A stretch of DNA of 64,000 nucleotides from positions 1 to 64,000 of the forward strand of contig CAZDVQ010000013.1 of NCBI GenBank assembly GCA_964508975.1, in the 5' to 3' direction. Below the pieces are notes generated by a model. That model saw only the letters and a list, made by a program, of their open reading frames with translations, did no database searches and was not told the origin of the DNA. This document shows positions 33,689 through 41,720 of this stretch, piece by piece. Position numbers and translations under genes: made by a program. How positions within the stretch are numbered: position 1 is the first letter of the stretch; each line of letters opens with the position of its first letter. Source of the stretch: CAZDVQ01 sp964508975. Its GTDB lineage: Bacteria > Bacteroidota > Bacteroidia > Chitinophagales > Saprospiraceae.

Positions 33689-33982
33689 GGAAAGTATCTC
33701 AAACAGTTGCAAGTATTATCCCGACTTCGTAAATTTGACTCAACTTTAATTCAAAACTATATTGATATGCCAATCATTGATATTTCAGCAGACAGCTACT
33801 ACCAGCTAGGCATGGAAAAGGGCATTGAAAAAGGCATTGAAAAAGGCATGGTTATAGTGCTTGAGATAATCAAACTGTATCGTTCCGGTAAAACGCTTGC
33901 CGCAATTGCCAAAAAGAGTAAATTGCCTACTAGCGCCGTAGTGGCAATCATCGAGAAAGCCAAAAAAGACGGTATCCTTTAG
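33689..33982 (+). pseudogene. Remnant of an Rpn-type nuclease (C-terminal fragment)
   Basis: An open frame, entered after TAG at 33686, encodes GKYLKQLQVLSRLRKFD, then DMPIIDISADSYYQLG, and EKGIEKGIEKGM, followed by a short helix-turn-helix-like end (GKTLAAIAKKSKLPTSAVVA). The EKGIEKG repeats are typical of the C-terminus of Rpn/PD-(D/E)XK family recombination-promoting nucleases in Bacteroidota. The nuclease core is missing. Just upstream, the neighbouring frame reads VVLEYLGK, so a frameshift may join more of the old gene. The fragment could still be translated from the TTG at 33707 or the ATG at 33767. Confidence 0.55.
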
Positions 33983-33984
33983 GT

Positions 33985-35607
33985 CTATTCAATCACTAGG
34001 GCGCCATGGCTCAAATCCAGGTTATTCATCGGATTGAGTTTTACCCCTTTGATGTTTTGCTGCGCAAACAGGGCACTTTGATCATAGAATAAAAAAATGA
34101 CGGGAGCTTCATCCACCAGGATTTGGTCCATCTGTACATATAAATCGTTGCGTTCTTTTTCGTCGATGCTACGCAGGGCACGCTCATATAAAGCATCGAA
34201 TGTATCGTGTTTGAATTTGAAATAATTAGGTGGTGATGCATTTTTACCGTAGAAAAGGGCAAAATAATTCTCCGGGTCGGGGTAATCTGCTATCCACGAA
34301 GCACGGAACATGGCCAGTTGCTGTTTGTCGCGGAGGCTACGGAGTGTCCCAGGGTCGAGTACCTCCATGCTGCTTTTTACCCCGATGCGTTCCCATTGTT
34401 TCATGATGAAGGCACAGAGGTCGGCGTAATCGGCGTTGGTATGGAGTACTATCACGGGCAGGTTTTTACCCTTAGGGAATCCTGCTTCAGCAAGGAGTGT
34501 TTTTGCTTTTTCCGGATTGTACGTATAACCTTTTACCGACCGTTGGTCGTAGCCCGGCATGCCAAGCGGGATAAAGCCATGCGCCGCCGGGATACCTACA
34601 TTATTGCGCAGTGTTTTGAGCATTAAATCTTTATCAATGGCCCAATTCAGGGCTTGCCGCACCTTTTTATGGGCGAGGGGCGATTGCGGGTCTTGTTTAA
34701 AATCCATCAGTATACCCAGGTACTCGGTATTCAGGAAAGGTTGCTTGACGAAAGTATAAGGGCTGTTCGGCAGCAAAGTACCTTGTTTATCAAGGAGTTC
34801 ATCTGTGTAGCTCGATTCCAGGCCGGTGAGCAGGTGTAGCTTCCCTTTTTTGAACTCGAAAAATGCCGTCTGACGATCTTTGATGAAGTAAAACCGAATA
34901 CCAACGGGGTGGTTCTCATGCCGCATTCTGTAGGCATCATGGTAGCTTAATATCAGGGTTTGCCCTTCTTCCCATACCTTTAAGTAAAATGGACCAGTAC
35001 CAATGGGTTGTGTTCTGAAATTTTTCCCCAGCTTTTGGGCAAGGTCGGCGGGTACGACATAGCAGAACGGCGTGCTGAGTAGGCCGATAAGTGGCCGATA
35101 TGCCTGCTTGAGGTGTATGACAAAAGTACTATCGTTCAATGCCTCGAACGGGAGGCTGTCCCGTACTTTATCTCGGAACACCCAAGCGCCCTTGGCCCCG
35201 AGCTCAGGGTCGAGCAAACGATCAAAACTGTAGCGCACATCGTTGGCGTTCAGGGCCCTGGTTTTGCTCGGGCCAAAGTCAGGGTGTGGGTGAAAATACA
35301 CATCGTTCCTTAGTATAAAGGTATAATCGAGCCCATCGGGCGATACCGACCAGCGTTTGGCCAATTTAGGCACCAGGTTCAGGCTGTCGTCTAGCCCTAC
35401 AAGCCCTTCATATATTTGACTCACCGCGTTGATGTTGGCCATCGTAGATGCGAAAGCAGGGTCGAGCGAGGTAACGTTGGTGGTAGAGTTTATGCGGAGT
35501 ACGAAGAGGGTGGGCTCTGTACGAGATTGACAGGCCGTTATCATGCACACCGCACACAATAGGCTAAAAAAAAGGAATATCCGGGGCTGTACAGCTTGTT
35601 GTATCAT
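33985..35607 (-). CDS. ABC-transporter substrate-binding lipoprotein (peptide type)
   Basis: The 540-residue protein has a lipoprotein signal (MITAC at about residue 26). The SBP_bac_5 pattern follows: TSLDPAFASTMANINAVSQI, YEGLVGLDDSLNLVPKLAKRW, SPDGLDYTFILRNDVYFHPH, VRQALNWAIDKDLML and a C-terminal ERNDLYVQMDQILVDEAPV. Such proteins bind oligopeptides for an ABC importer and in Bacteroidota stay tethered by lipid. No permease or ATPase genes are next to it. A -7 element, TACTTTTG on the minus strand at 35627-35634, lies 20 bp before the ATG. Confidence 0.93.
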   Translation of the reverse strand: MIQQAVQPRIFLFFSLLCAVCMITACQSRTEPTLFVLRINSTTNVTSLDPAFASTMANINAVSQIYEGLVGLDDSLNLVPKLAKRWSVSPDGLDYTFILRNDVYFHPHPDFGPSKTRALNANDVRYSFDRLLDPELGAKGAWVFRDKVRDSLPFEALNDSTFVIHLKQAYRPLIGLLSTPFCYVVPADLAQKLGKNFRTQPIGTGPFYLKVWEEGQTLILSYHDAYRMRHENHPVGIRFYFIKDRQTAFFEFKKGKLHLLTGLESSYTDELLDKQGTLLPNSPYTFVKQPFLNTEYLGILMDFKQDPQSPLAHKKVRQALNWAIDKDLMLKTLRNNVGIPAAHGFIPLGMPGYDQRSVKGYTYNPEKAKTLLAEAGFPKGKNLPVIVLHTNADYADLCAFIMKQWERIGVKSSMEVLDPGTLRSLRDKQQLAMFRASWIADYPDPENYFALFYGKNASPPNYFKFKHDTFDALYERALRSIDEKERNDLYVQMDQILVDEAPVIFLFYDQSALFAQQNIKGVKLNPMNNLDLSHGALVIE

Positions 35608-35690
35608 ATATATAGGTTGCCGATGCCAAAAGTAATTGATTTAGGGCAACCGAAATGCGCTTGCGGTGCTGTTTATTTTTTTTCTTTTTT

Positions 35691-35799
35691 GGGGCTTCCC
35701 CTCGGCTTCATGGCCTCGGGTCGCAGCTTTCCGGGTGCGCTGGACGCTTAGTGCGCGTTGCGCACCGGCCCTGGCGGGCCGCCCTCCAAGCTGCTAAGC
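35691..35799 (+). repeat. GC-rich hairpin-array repeat R9 (subfamily II)
   Basis: After a T-rich run it begins GGGGCTTCCCCTCGG and ends CTCCAAGCTGCTAAGC. It shares CGCTTAGTGCGCGTTGCGC and ACCGGSCCTGGCGGSCC with R10 in inverted orientation. Confidence 0.85.
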
Positions 35800-35874
35800 C
35801 GGTATCGTTATCTGTATCGACATTACTTTTTTGTGAAATTAATTTTGCTAAGCTAGAAAACAGGTGTACAATAA
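35800..35874. other. Spacer between inverted repeats R9 and R10
   Basis: This AT-rich stretch of about 75 bp contains TAGCTTAGCAAAATTAATT on the minus strand but no gene. It forms the loop of a possible large cruciform. Confidence 0.5.
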
Positions 35875-35979
35875 GCGCGAGGTGCCCGGCGGGCGGGCCG
35901 CCAGGCCCGGTGCGCAACGCGCACTAAGCGATTAGCGCACCCAGAGGGGACCGACCCGAGCAGCGCGAGGGACGCGCCC
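35875..35979 (-). repeat. GC-rich hairpin-array repeat R10 (subfamily II)
   Basis: On the minus strand it begins GGGCGCGTCCCTCGCGCTGC and contains GGTCGGTCCCCTCTGGG, the same module as in R3 and R4. It ends GGGCACCTCGCGC. Adjacent tandem ATGATGAAAAGAATAAA units (35987-36040) touch its GGGCG end. Confidence 0.85.
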
Positions 35980-35984
35980 AAAAA

Positions 35985-36045
35985 AGCATAAATGATGAAA
36001 TGATGAAAAGAATAAACGATGAAAAGAATAAATGAGAAATGACCT
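35985..36045. repeat. AT-rich tandem tract next to R10
   Basis: AAATGATGAAATGATGAAA and GAATAAACGATGAAAAGAAT are imperfect copies of a 16-18 bp unit, complementary in style to the tracts before R6 and R14. Confidence 0.7.
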
Positions 36046-36091
36046 TTTGGGTAGCTTGTGATGAACCTTTTACCATTTACAAGCATTTAAC

Positions 36092-36099
36092 TACCTTTG
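36092..36099 (+). promoter_or_regulatory. Predicted -7 element for mvaD
   Basis: TACCTTTG matches the consensus and ends 20 bp before the mvaD ATG; no good -33 box is visible. Confidence 0.6.
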
Positions 36100-36119
36100 T
36101 CCCGTCAAATTACAGATCA

Positions 36120-37154
36120 ATGAGCCAAGAACAACGCGTAGGCTGGACCAGCCCCTCCAATATTGCCATCGTTAAATATTGGGGTAAATATGGAAGGCAA
36201 TTGCCCCGTAACGCCTCTATCAGCTTCACGCTATCAGCAGCGCACACCAAAACCTGGGTGGCCTACCAGCCTAAAACCACGGCGGGTGTTTCTATCCAGT
36301 TTTTATTTGAAGGACAAGCCAACCCGGCGTTCCAAGCAAAACTTCAAGCCTTTTTGGAGAGCATCCTGCCCGAGATGCCATTTTTGAACGATTGGCACCT
36401 TGAAATCCATTCTGAAAACTCCTTCCCCCATTCTGCGGGCATTGCATCCTCTGCCTCGGCCATGAGCGCCTTGGCGCTTTGCCTTTGTGATATCGAACGC
36501 CAGTTGGGTATATTAGCACTTGATGATGCCGCATTTTTTCAACGGGCTTCCATCTTTGCACGATTAGGCTCAGGCTCAGCTTGCCGCTCGGTATACCCTG
36601 GCATGGCTGCCTGGGGCGAGTTAGCTGCTTTGCCAGGCTCTTCTAATGAGTACGCGGTGCCTTATGAAACGCATCCAGTTTTTAAAACCTTCCACGACGA
36701 CATCATGATTGTCAGTCGCTCTGAAAAAAAAGTATCTAGCCGTGCCGGACATGGCTTGATGGAAGGCAATCCTTACGCGGCTACGCGTTATGCGCAGGCC
36801 AACCATAACCTGACCGAGCTGCTGGAAGTGCTGCAACAGGGCGATGTAAACCGCTTCGGCGAGATTGCAGAAGATGAGGCCCTCACGCTCCACGCTTTGA
36901 TGATGAGTTCTACGCCAAGTTTTATCTTGATGGAGCCCAACAGCCTGGAGGCCATTAAACGGGTGCGGGCATTCCGCGAGCGTACAGGACTTCCGCTGTA
37001 TTTCACATTGGATGCAGGCCCAAACTTACACCTATTATACCCCGACAGTATCGCTGCCGAGGTACAGCAGTTTGTGGACGAGTCCTTAATTGAATTGTGT
37101 CAAGACGGGCAATTAATCAGGGATAGGGTAGGGCATGGCCCCCGGAGGATTTGA
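36120..37154 (+). CDS. mvaD: Diphosphomevalonate decarboxylase (MvaD)
   Basis: The enzyme converts diphosphomevalonate to isopentenyl diphosphate using ATP, the last step of the mevalonate pathway. In this 344-residue GHMP protein the N-terminal SPSNIAIVKYWGKYG, the ATP loop HSAGIASSASAMSALALCL, GSGSACRSVY and the C-terminal FTLDAGPNLHLLYP are diagnostic, with the catalytic Asp in DAGPN. The frame extends to 36039 but would cross the -7 box, so the ATG at 36120 (MSQEQRVGW) is preferred. It stands alone, 235 bp before rpsL. With the GYDIA kinase it implies the mevalonate rather than only the MEP route. Confidence 0.96.
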   Translation: MSQEQRVGWTSPSNIAIVKYWGKYGRQLPRNASISFTLSAAHTKTWVAYQPKTTAGVSIQFLFEGQANPAFQAKLQAFLESILPEMPFLNDWHLEIHSENSFPHSAGIASSASAMSALALCLCDIERQLGILALDDAAFFQRASIFARLGSGSACRSVYPGMAAWGELAALPGSSNEYAVPYETHPVFKTFHDDIMIVSRSEKKVSSRAGHGLMEGNPYAATRYAQANHNLTELLEVLQQGDVNRFGEIAEDEALTLHALMMSSTPSFILMEPNSLEAIKRVRAFRERTGLPLYFTLDAGPNLHLLYPDSIAAEVQQFVDESLIELCQDGQLIRDRVGHGPRRI

Positions 37155-37225
37155 GCAAAATTTAGCTAAGTCAATTGTTCAATTGCTCGCTTATTCATTT
37201 TGTCAAAAAAAATATTTAAAGCTTC

Positions 37226-37257
37226 TTTGTTTTTCCGCGAAGAAGTTTCTATCTTTG
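37226..37257 (+). promoter_or_regulatory. Promoter of the ribosomal superoperon (TTTG-N20-TATCTTTG)
   Basis: TTTG at 37226-37229 and TATCTTTG at 37250-37257, 20 bp apart, fit the Bacteroidota consensus exactly. Transcription should start near 37263, about 125 bases before rpsL. Confidence 0.88.
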
Positions 37258-37334
37258 CACCTGCAAAAAGAAGACCCACCTCTTTAAAGCATTGGATGCT
37301 AGGAGTTACATCGCTGAAAAACAGTTTTTTGCAA

Positions 37335-37356
37335 TCGCCTCACGGGGCGAATTTTT
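37335..37356 (+). promoter_or_regulatory. Short hairpin with T-run in the rpsL leader
   Basis: TCGCC (37335-37339) and GGCGA (37346-37350) pair around TCACGG and are followed by ATTTTTG. This could be a weak terminator acting as an attenuator of the operon, or a structure bound by a ribosomal protein. The stem is only five base pairs. Confidence 0.35.
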
Positions 37357-37389
37357 GTCTAAGTCAATTAAAGGTACAACGAAAGCAAT

Positions 37390-37803
37390 ATGCCAACTAT
37401 CAACCAGTTAGTCCGTAAAGGACGCGAAGTGATCATCCAGAAGAGCAAAGCTCGTGCGCTGGATGCATGCCCACAACGTCGTGGTGTATGTACACGTGTT
37501 TACACAACTACTCCAAAGAAGCCTAACTCAGCGCTTCGTAAAGTAGCTAAGGTTCGTATCACCAACGGTACGGAAGTAATTTGCTACATCCCAGGTGAAG
37601 GTCACAACTTGCAAGAGCACTCAATCGTACTCGTACGTGGTGGTCGTGTAAAAGACTTACCTGGTGTACGTTACACCATCGTTCGTGGTGCCTTGGATAC
37701 CGCAGGCGTAGCCAACCGTAAACAAGCGCGTTCACGCTATGGTGCTAAACGTCCGAAACCAGGACAAGTAGCCGCACCAGTTAAAGGCGGTAAGAAGAAG
37801 TAA
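37390..37803 (+). CDS. rpsL: 30S ribosomal protein S12
   Basis: The 137-residue protein contributes to decoding-centre accuracy. The conserved core RVYTTTPKKPNSALRKVAK and VRGGRVKDLPGVRY is intact, including both lysines at which streptomycin-resistance changes are known in other bacteria; these are the wild-type residues. One local difference from Proteobacteria is YTIVRG where YHTVRG is usual. Basic tail ends KGGKKK. First gene of the superoperon, 32 bp before rpsG. Confidence 0.98.
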   Translation: MPTINQLVRKGREVIIQKSKARALDACPQRRGVCTRVYTTTPKKPNSALRKVAKVRITNGTEVICYIPGEGHNLQEHSIVLVRGGRVKDLPGVRYTIVRGALDTAGVANRKQARSRYGAKRPKPGQVAAPVKGGKKK

Positions 37804-37835
37804 TTTATTTTCCAATTAGATACTTTTAAAAACCA

Positions 37836-38309
37836 ATGAGAAAGCGTAAACCAAAAGTAAGAACCCTGGCCGCGGACCCACGTTACAGTGATCCGTTGGT
37901 GACTCGTTTTGTCAACATGATGATGTATGATGGCAAAAAAGGAGCAGCCTTTGGCGTATTCTATGAAGCCATGGATATGGTCCAGGAGAAATCTGAAGAG
38001 GACGGTGGAGCCTACGAAACTTGGAAGCGTGCGTTGAACAACGTGATGCCACAAGTTGAAGTTCGTTCACGTCGTATTGGTGGTGCTACTTTCCAAATCC
38101 CAACTGAAGTACGTCAAGACCGTCGTATTTCTTTGGCGATGAAGTGGCTCATCAACTATGCACGCAAACGTGCAGGTAAAGGCGGTGCCGTTAAAATGGC
38201 CGCCGAAATCATGGCCGCTGCAAAAGGCGAAGGTGCCGCAGTTAAGAAAAAAGAAGATACACACAGAATGGCAGAAGCCAACCGCGCTTTCGCTCACTTC
38301 CGCGTTTAA
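37836..38309 (+). CDS. rpsG: 30S ribosomal protein S7
   Basis: The 157-residue S7 initiates assembly of the 30S head domain and contacts the E and P sites. It begins MRKRKPKVRTLAADPRYSD, has RRIGGATFQIPTEV near residue 80 and ends RMAEANRAFAHFRV, all as in the family. In Escherichia coli S7 represses the str operon. Downstream, a GC-rich repeat (R11) with a terminator-like hairpin intervenes before fusA. Confidence 0.98.
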   Translation: MRKRKPKVRTLAADPRYSDPLVTRFVNMMMYDGKKGAAFGVFYEAMDMVQEKSEEDGGAYETWKRALNNVMPQVEVRSRRIGGATFQIPTEVRQDRRISLAMKWLINYARKRAGKGGAVKMAAEIMAAAKGEGAAVKKKEDTHRMAEANRAFAHFRV

Positions 38310-38321
38310 TTTTTTTTATTT

Positions 38322-38455
38322 GGGCGTGCCCCCGCATTTCCAAAAGCCCAGGACAAAGCCCTGGGCTTTTGTTGCGCGGGGTCGGGTGCTTCCGGGTTTC
38401 GCTTCGCTCATAGCTTCGCTACTGCCTACGGCAGCCCTCCAGCCCCCTCACGCAA
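38322..38455 (+). repeat. GC-rich hairpin-array repeat R11 inside the ribosomal operon
   Basis: It begins GGGCGTGCCCCCGC and ends CCCCCTCACGCAA, the usual boundaries. It lies in the 192-bp gap between rpsG and fusA and contains an extra hairpin (38341-38371) described separately. Confidence 0.88.
38341..38371 (+). terminator. Terminator-like hairpin within R11
   Basis: CAAAAGCCCAGG (38341-38352) and CCTGGGCTTTTG (38360-38371) pair perfectly over 12 bp with loop ACAAAGC. The arm supplies TTTT at the end but no long T-run follows. It could reduce readthrough from rpsG to fusA. Confidence 0.6.
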
Positions 38456-38501
38456 CTCTATTCAAATCCCAATCAACAATCAATAAGCCACTTATCAAGT
38501 C

Positions 38502-40634
38502 ATGGCACAGACAGATCTCAAATATACCCGTAATATCGGTATCGCCGCGCACATCGACGCAGGTAAAACAACTACTACTGAACGTATCCTTTACTACACC
38601 GGTGTAAACCACAAAATTGGTGAAGTACACGAAGGTGCTGCTACCATGGACTGGATGGAGCAAGAGCAGGAGCGTGGTATCACCATTACTTCAGCTGCAA
38701 CCAAAACCAGCTGGACTTGGAAAGACCATACTTACCCGGTAAACATTATCGATACACCTGGTCACGTAGACTTTACAGTTGAAGTAAACCGTTCTTTGCG
38801 TGTATTGGATGGCTTGGTATTCTTATTCTGTGCGGTAAGTGGTGTTGAGCCTCAGTCAGAAACTAACTGGCGTTTGGCTGATAACTACAAAGTTCCACGT
38901 ATCTGTTTCGTAAACAAAATGGACCGTTCTGGTGCCGACTTCTTGAACGTGGTTAGCCAAGTTCGCACGATGTTGGGCTCTAACGCTATTCCACTACAAA
39001 TCCCAATTGGTTCAGAAGATCAGTTCAAAGGTGTTGTTGACCTCGTGACCAACGAAGCTATCGTTTGGAACGAAGACGACAAAGGTATGACTTACAAAGT
39101 TATTGAAACCCCAGCTGACTTGGTTGACATCGTTGCGGAATACCGTACTCAGTTGGTGGAAAACATCGCTGAATTCGACGATAAACTATTAGAGAAATAT
39201 TTCGAAGATCCAAATTCAATCACCATCGAGGAAATGCGTTCAGCTATCCGCGCTGCTGTTTGTGCACACAAATTCATCCCGATGATGTGTGGTTCTTCAT
39301 TCAAAAATAAAGGTGTTCAAGCGGTATTGGATGCAGTTTGCGCTTATTTGCCTTCTCCGTTGGACGTTGAAGCCGTTAAAGGTACTCACCCTGACACTGA
39401 TGCAGAAGAAATTCGTAAACCATCTGTTGACGAGCCGTTTGCAGCACTTGCGTTCAAAATTGCTACCGACCCATTCGTAGGCCGATTGGCGTTTATGCGT
39501 GTTTACTCAGGCGCTCTCGACGCTGGTTCTTATGTATTGAACACTCGTTCAGGCAACAAAGAACGTATCAGTCGTTTGTACCAGATGCATGCCAACAAAC
39601 AACACCCTATTGATCGCGTTGAAGCGGGTGATATTGCTGCTGCAGTTGGTTTCAAAGATATTAAAACTGGTGATACCTTGTGTTCATTGGAAAAACCAAT
39701 CGTACTTGAAAGTATGGTATTCCCTGAGCCTGTAATTGGTATCGCTATCGAGCCTAAGACTGCTAAAGACTTGGATAAACTCGGTATGTCTTTGGCTAAA
39801 TTGTCTGAAGAGGATCCAACTTTCCGTGCACAATACGACGAGAATACTGGTCAAACAGTAATCAGTGGTATGGGCGAGCTTCACTTGGAAATCATCGTTG
39901 ACCGTTTGTTGCGTGAGTTCAAGGTTGAAGTTAACCAAGGTGCACCTCAAGTAAATTACAAAGAAGCACTTACCCGTACAATCTCACACCGCGAGAAATT
40001 GAAAAAACAATCGGGTGGTTCTGGTCTTTTCGCTGATATGGAATTCGAACTCGGCCCTGCTGACGAAGAGTTCTTGCAAAGTGAAGACTTCAAGTCTGGT
40101 AAGAAAAAACTTCAGTTCGAGTGGGCTATCGTTGGTGGTTCTATCGACAAGTCATACATGCCATCGGTAGTTAAAGGTTTCACAGAGATGATGTCAAACG
40201 GTGTTCTGGCCGGTTACAACATCGAGAGCATGAAAGTTAAAGTTTACGATGGTTCTATGCACTCCGTGGACTCTAAGCCAATGGCATTCGAACTTTGTGC
40301 TAAAGAAGGTTTCCGCGAAGCTGCTAGCAAGTGTGCCCCAGTTATCATGGAGCCAATCATGAAAATGGAGGTTACTACCCCAGACGAGTACACAGGTGCC
40401 GTTATCGGTGACTTGAACCGTCGTCGTGGTTTACCAAAAGGCCAGGATACACGCAATGGTGCGACAATCATCAAAGCAGACGTTCCACTATCTGAAATGT
40501 TCGGTTATGTGACTCAATTACGTACCATTACATCAGGTCGTGCAAGTTCTACTATGGAGTTTTCTCACTATACCCCAGTACCTCAAGGAATTTCTAAAGA
40601 AATTATTGAAAAAGCTAAGGGAAAAGTATCCTAG
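38502..40634 (+). CDS. fusA: Elongation factor G
   Basis: EF-G is the GTPase that drives translocation of tRNA and mRNA and, with RRF, splits ribosomes. The 710-residue protein shows the G1 motif AHIDAGKTTTTERIL, RGITITSAATK (G2), DTPGHVDF (G3) and NKMD (G4), then domains II-V with GMGELHLEII and TVDG-like loops. Length is standard. It follows R11 and is 84 bp ahead of rpsJ; tuf is not between them, unlike the Escherichia coli str operon. No separate promoter before fusA is obvious. Confidence 0.98.
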   Translation: MAQTDLKYTRNIGIAAHIDAGKTTTTERILYYTGVNHKIGEVHEGAATMDWMEQEQERGITITSAATKTSWTWKDHTYPVNIIDTPGHVDFTVEVNRSLRVLDGLVFLFCAVSGVEPQSETNWRLADNYKVPRICFVNKMDRSGADFLNVVSQVRTMLGSNAIPLQIPIGSEDQFKGVVDLVTNEAIVWNEDDKGMTYKVIETPADLVDIVAEYRTQLVENIAEFDDKLLEKYFEDPNSITIEEMRSAIRAAVCAHKFIPMMCGSSFKNKGVQAVLDAVCAYLPSPLDVEAVKGTHPDTDAEEIRKPSVDEPFAALAFKIATDPFVGRLAFMRVYSGALDAGSYVLNTRSGNKERISRLYQMHANKQHPIDRVEAGDIAAAVGFKDIKTGDTLCSLEKPIVLESMVFPEPVIGIAIEPKTAKDLDKLGMSLAKLSEEDPTFRAQYDENTGQTVISGMGELHLEIIVDRLLREFKVEVNQGAPQVNYKEALTRTISHREKLKKQSGGSGLFADMEFELGPADEEFLQSEDFKSGKKKLQFEWAIVGGSIDKSYMPSVVKGFTEMMSNGVLAGYNIESMKVKVYDGSMHSVDSKPMAFELCAKEGFREAASKCAPVIMEPIMKMEVTTPDEYTGAVIGDLNRRRGLPKGQDTRNGATIIKADVPLSEMFGYVTQLRTITSGRASSTMEFSHYTPVPQGISKEIIEKAKGKVS

Positions 40635-40649
40635 TATTAAAATAATTAT

Positions 40650-40657
40650 TAATTTTG
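40650..40657 (+). promoter_or_regulatory. Possible internal -7 element before rpsJ
   Basis: TAATTTTG followed by CAGC matches the consensus and occupies the fusA-rpsJ gap. A short hairpin (CCCCGCTT around CG, then AAGC and GGGG) follows at 40661-40683. No TTTG lies at the right distance upstream. Confidence 0.45.
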
Positions 40658-40718
40658 CAGCCCCGCTTCGAAAGCAGGTGGGGATTAACTTGAAATACAA
40701 CCCGCAATACGCTAAGGT

Positions 40719-41027
40719 ATGAATCAAAAAATTCGAATTAAACTTCGTTCTTACGACCACATGTTGGTAGACAAGTCAACGGAGAAAATCGTGAAAACAG
40801 TACGTAGTACTGGAGCTGTGGTAACAGGTCCGATTCCGCTACCAACCGAGAAGAAAATCTTCACTGTTCTGCGATCGCCCCACGTGAACAAAAAATCACG
40901 GGAGCAATTCCAGTTATCCACACACACAAGGATGATTGAGATCTACAGTTCTACTGCTAAAACAGTTAGTGCTTTGGAAAAACTCGAACTCCCATCTGGT
41001 GTGGATATCCAAGTGAAATTGATGTAA
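40719..41027 (+). CDS. rpsJ: 30S ribosomal protein S10
   Basis: The 102-residue S10 lies in the 30S head and in other bacteria also partners NusB in antitermination. It begins MNQKIRIKLRSYDHMLVD, carries GPIPLPTEKKIFTVLRSPHV and ends LPSGVDIQVKLM, the expected S10 pattern. It opens the S10-type segment of the superoperon; a candidate internal promoter and hairpin lie just upstream. Confidence 0.98.
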   Translation: MNQKIRIKLRSYDHMLVDKSTEKIVKTVRSTGAVVTGPIPLPTEKKIFTVLRSPHVNKKSREQFQLSTHTRMIEIYSSTAKTVSALEKLELPSGVDIQVKLM

Positions 41028-41096
41028 TTCAGTTTGGATAGCATTTTTAAGGAAACAAGCCTGCAAAGGTTTTTTAATGTCTAAAATTGACTAACA

Positions 41097-41717
41097 GTGA
41101 AAGGTCTGATCGGTAAAAAAGTCGGCATGACCAGCATTTACACAGAGGCTGGTAACAATGTTGCCTGTACTGTCGTTGAAATGAACCCAAGTGTTGTGAC
41201 GCAAGTCAAAACCAAGGATTCCGACGGTTACAGTGCTCTCCAAATTGCTTATGGAGAGCGTAAAGAAAAGAACACGCCAAAGGCGCTCAAAGGCCACTTT
41301 GCGAAAGCAAAGACGACCCCAAAACATAAAGTTGTGGAGTTGCGTGACTTTGATATAAACAAAACTGTTGGGGACTCCCTAACGATTGAAGAAGTATTCC
41401 AAGCCGGAGATAAAGTTAAGGTTATTGGAACTTCTAAAGGTAAAGGTTTTCAAGGTGTTGTACGACGCCATGGATTTGCTGGTGTCGGTGAGGCAACTCA
41501 CGGTCAGCATAACCGTACCCGTCACCCAGGTTCTATTGGACAATGTTCTTACCCGGCGAAAGTATTCAAGGGTATGAAGATGGGCGGCCGTATGGGTGGT
41601 GTTCGTGTCACCGTAGCGGGTCTTGAAGTTATCAAGATTTTGCCTGAGAGAAACTTATTGATCATCAAAGGAGCCTTACCAGGATTTAATGGTTCCTACG
41701 TAATCGTGAGGAAATAA
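41097..41717 (+). CDS. rplC: 50S ribosomal protein L3
   Basis: The 206-residue L3 is an early-binding protein near the peptidyl transferase centre. It starts with GTG (MKGLIGKKVGMTSIY); no in-frame ATG gives the conserved N-terminus. The loop GVVRRHGFAGVGEATHGQHN with HRTRHPGS-type sequence NRTRHPGSIGQCSYP is present. It is 69 bp after rpsJ and 3 bp before rplD. Confidence 0.97.
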   Translation: MKGLIGKKVGMTSIYTEAGNNVACTVVEMNPSVVTQVKTKDSDGYSALQIAYGERKEKNTPKALKGHFAKAKTTPKHKVVELRDFDINKTVGDSLTIEEVFQAGDKVKVIGTSKGKGFQGVVRRHGFAGVGEATHGQHNRTRHPGSIGQCSYPAKVFKGMKMGGRMGGVRVTVAGLEVIKILPERNLLIIKGALPGFNGSYVIVRK

Positions 41718-41720
41718 GCC

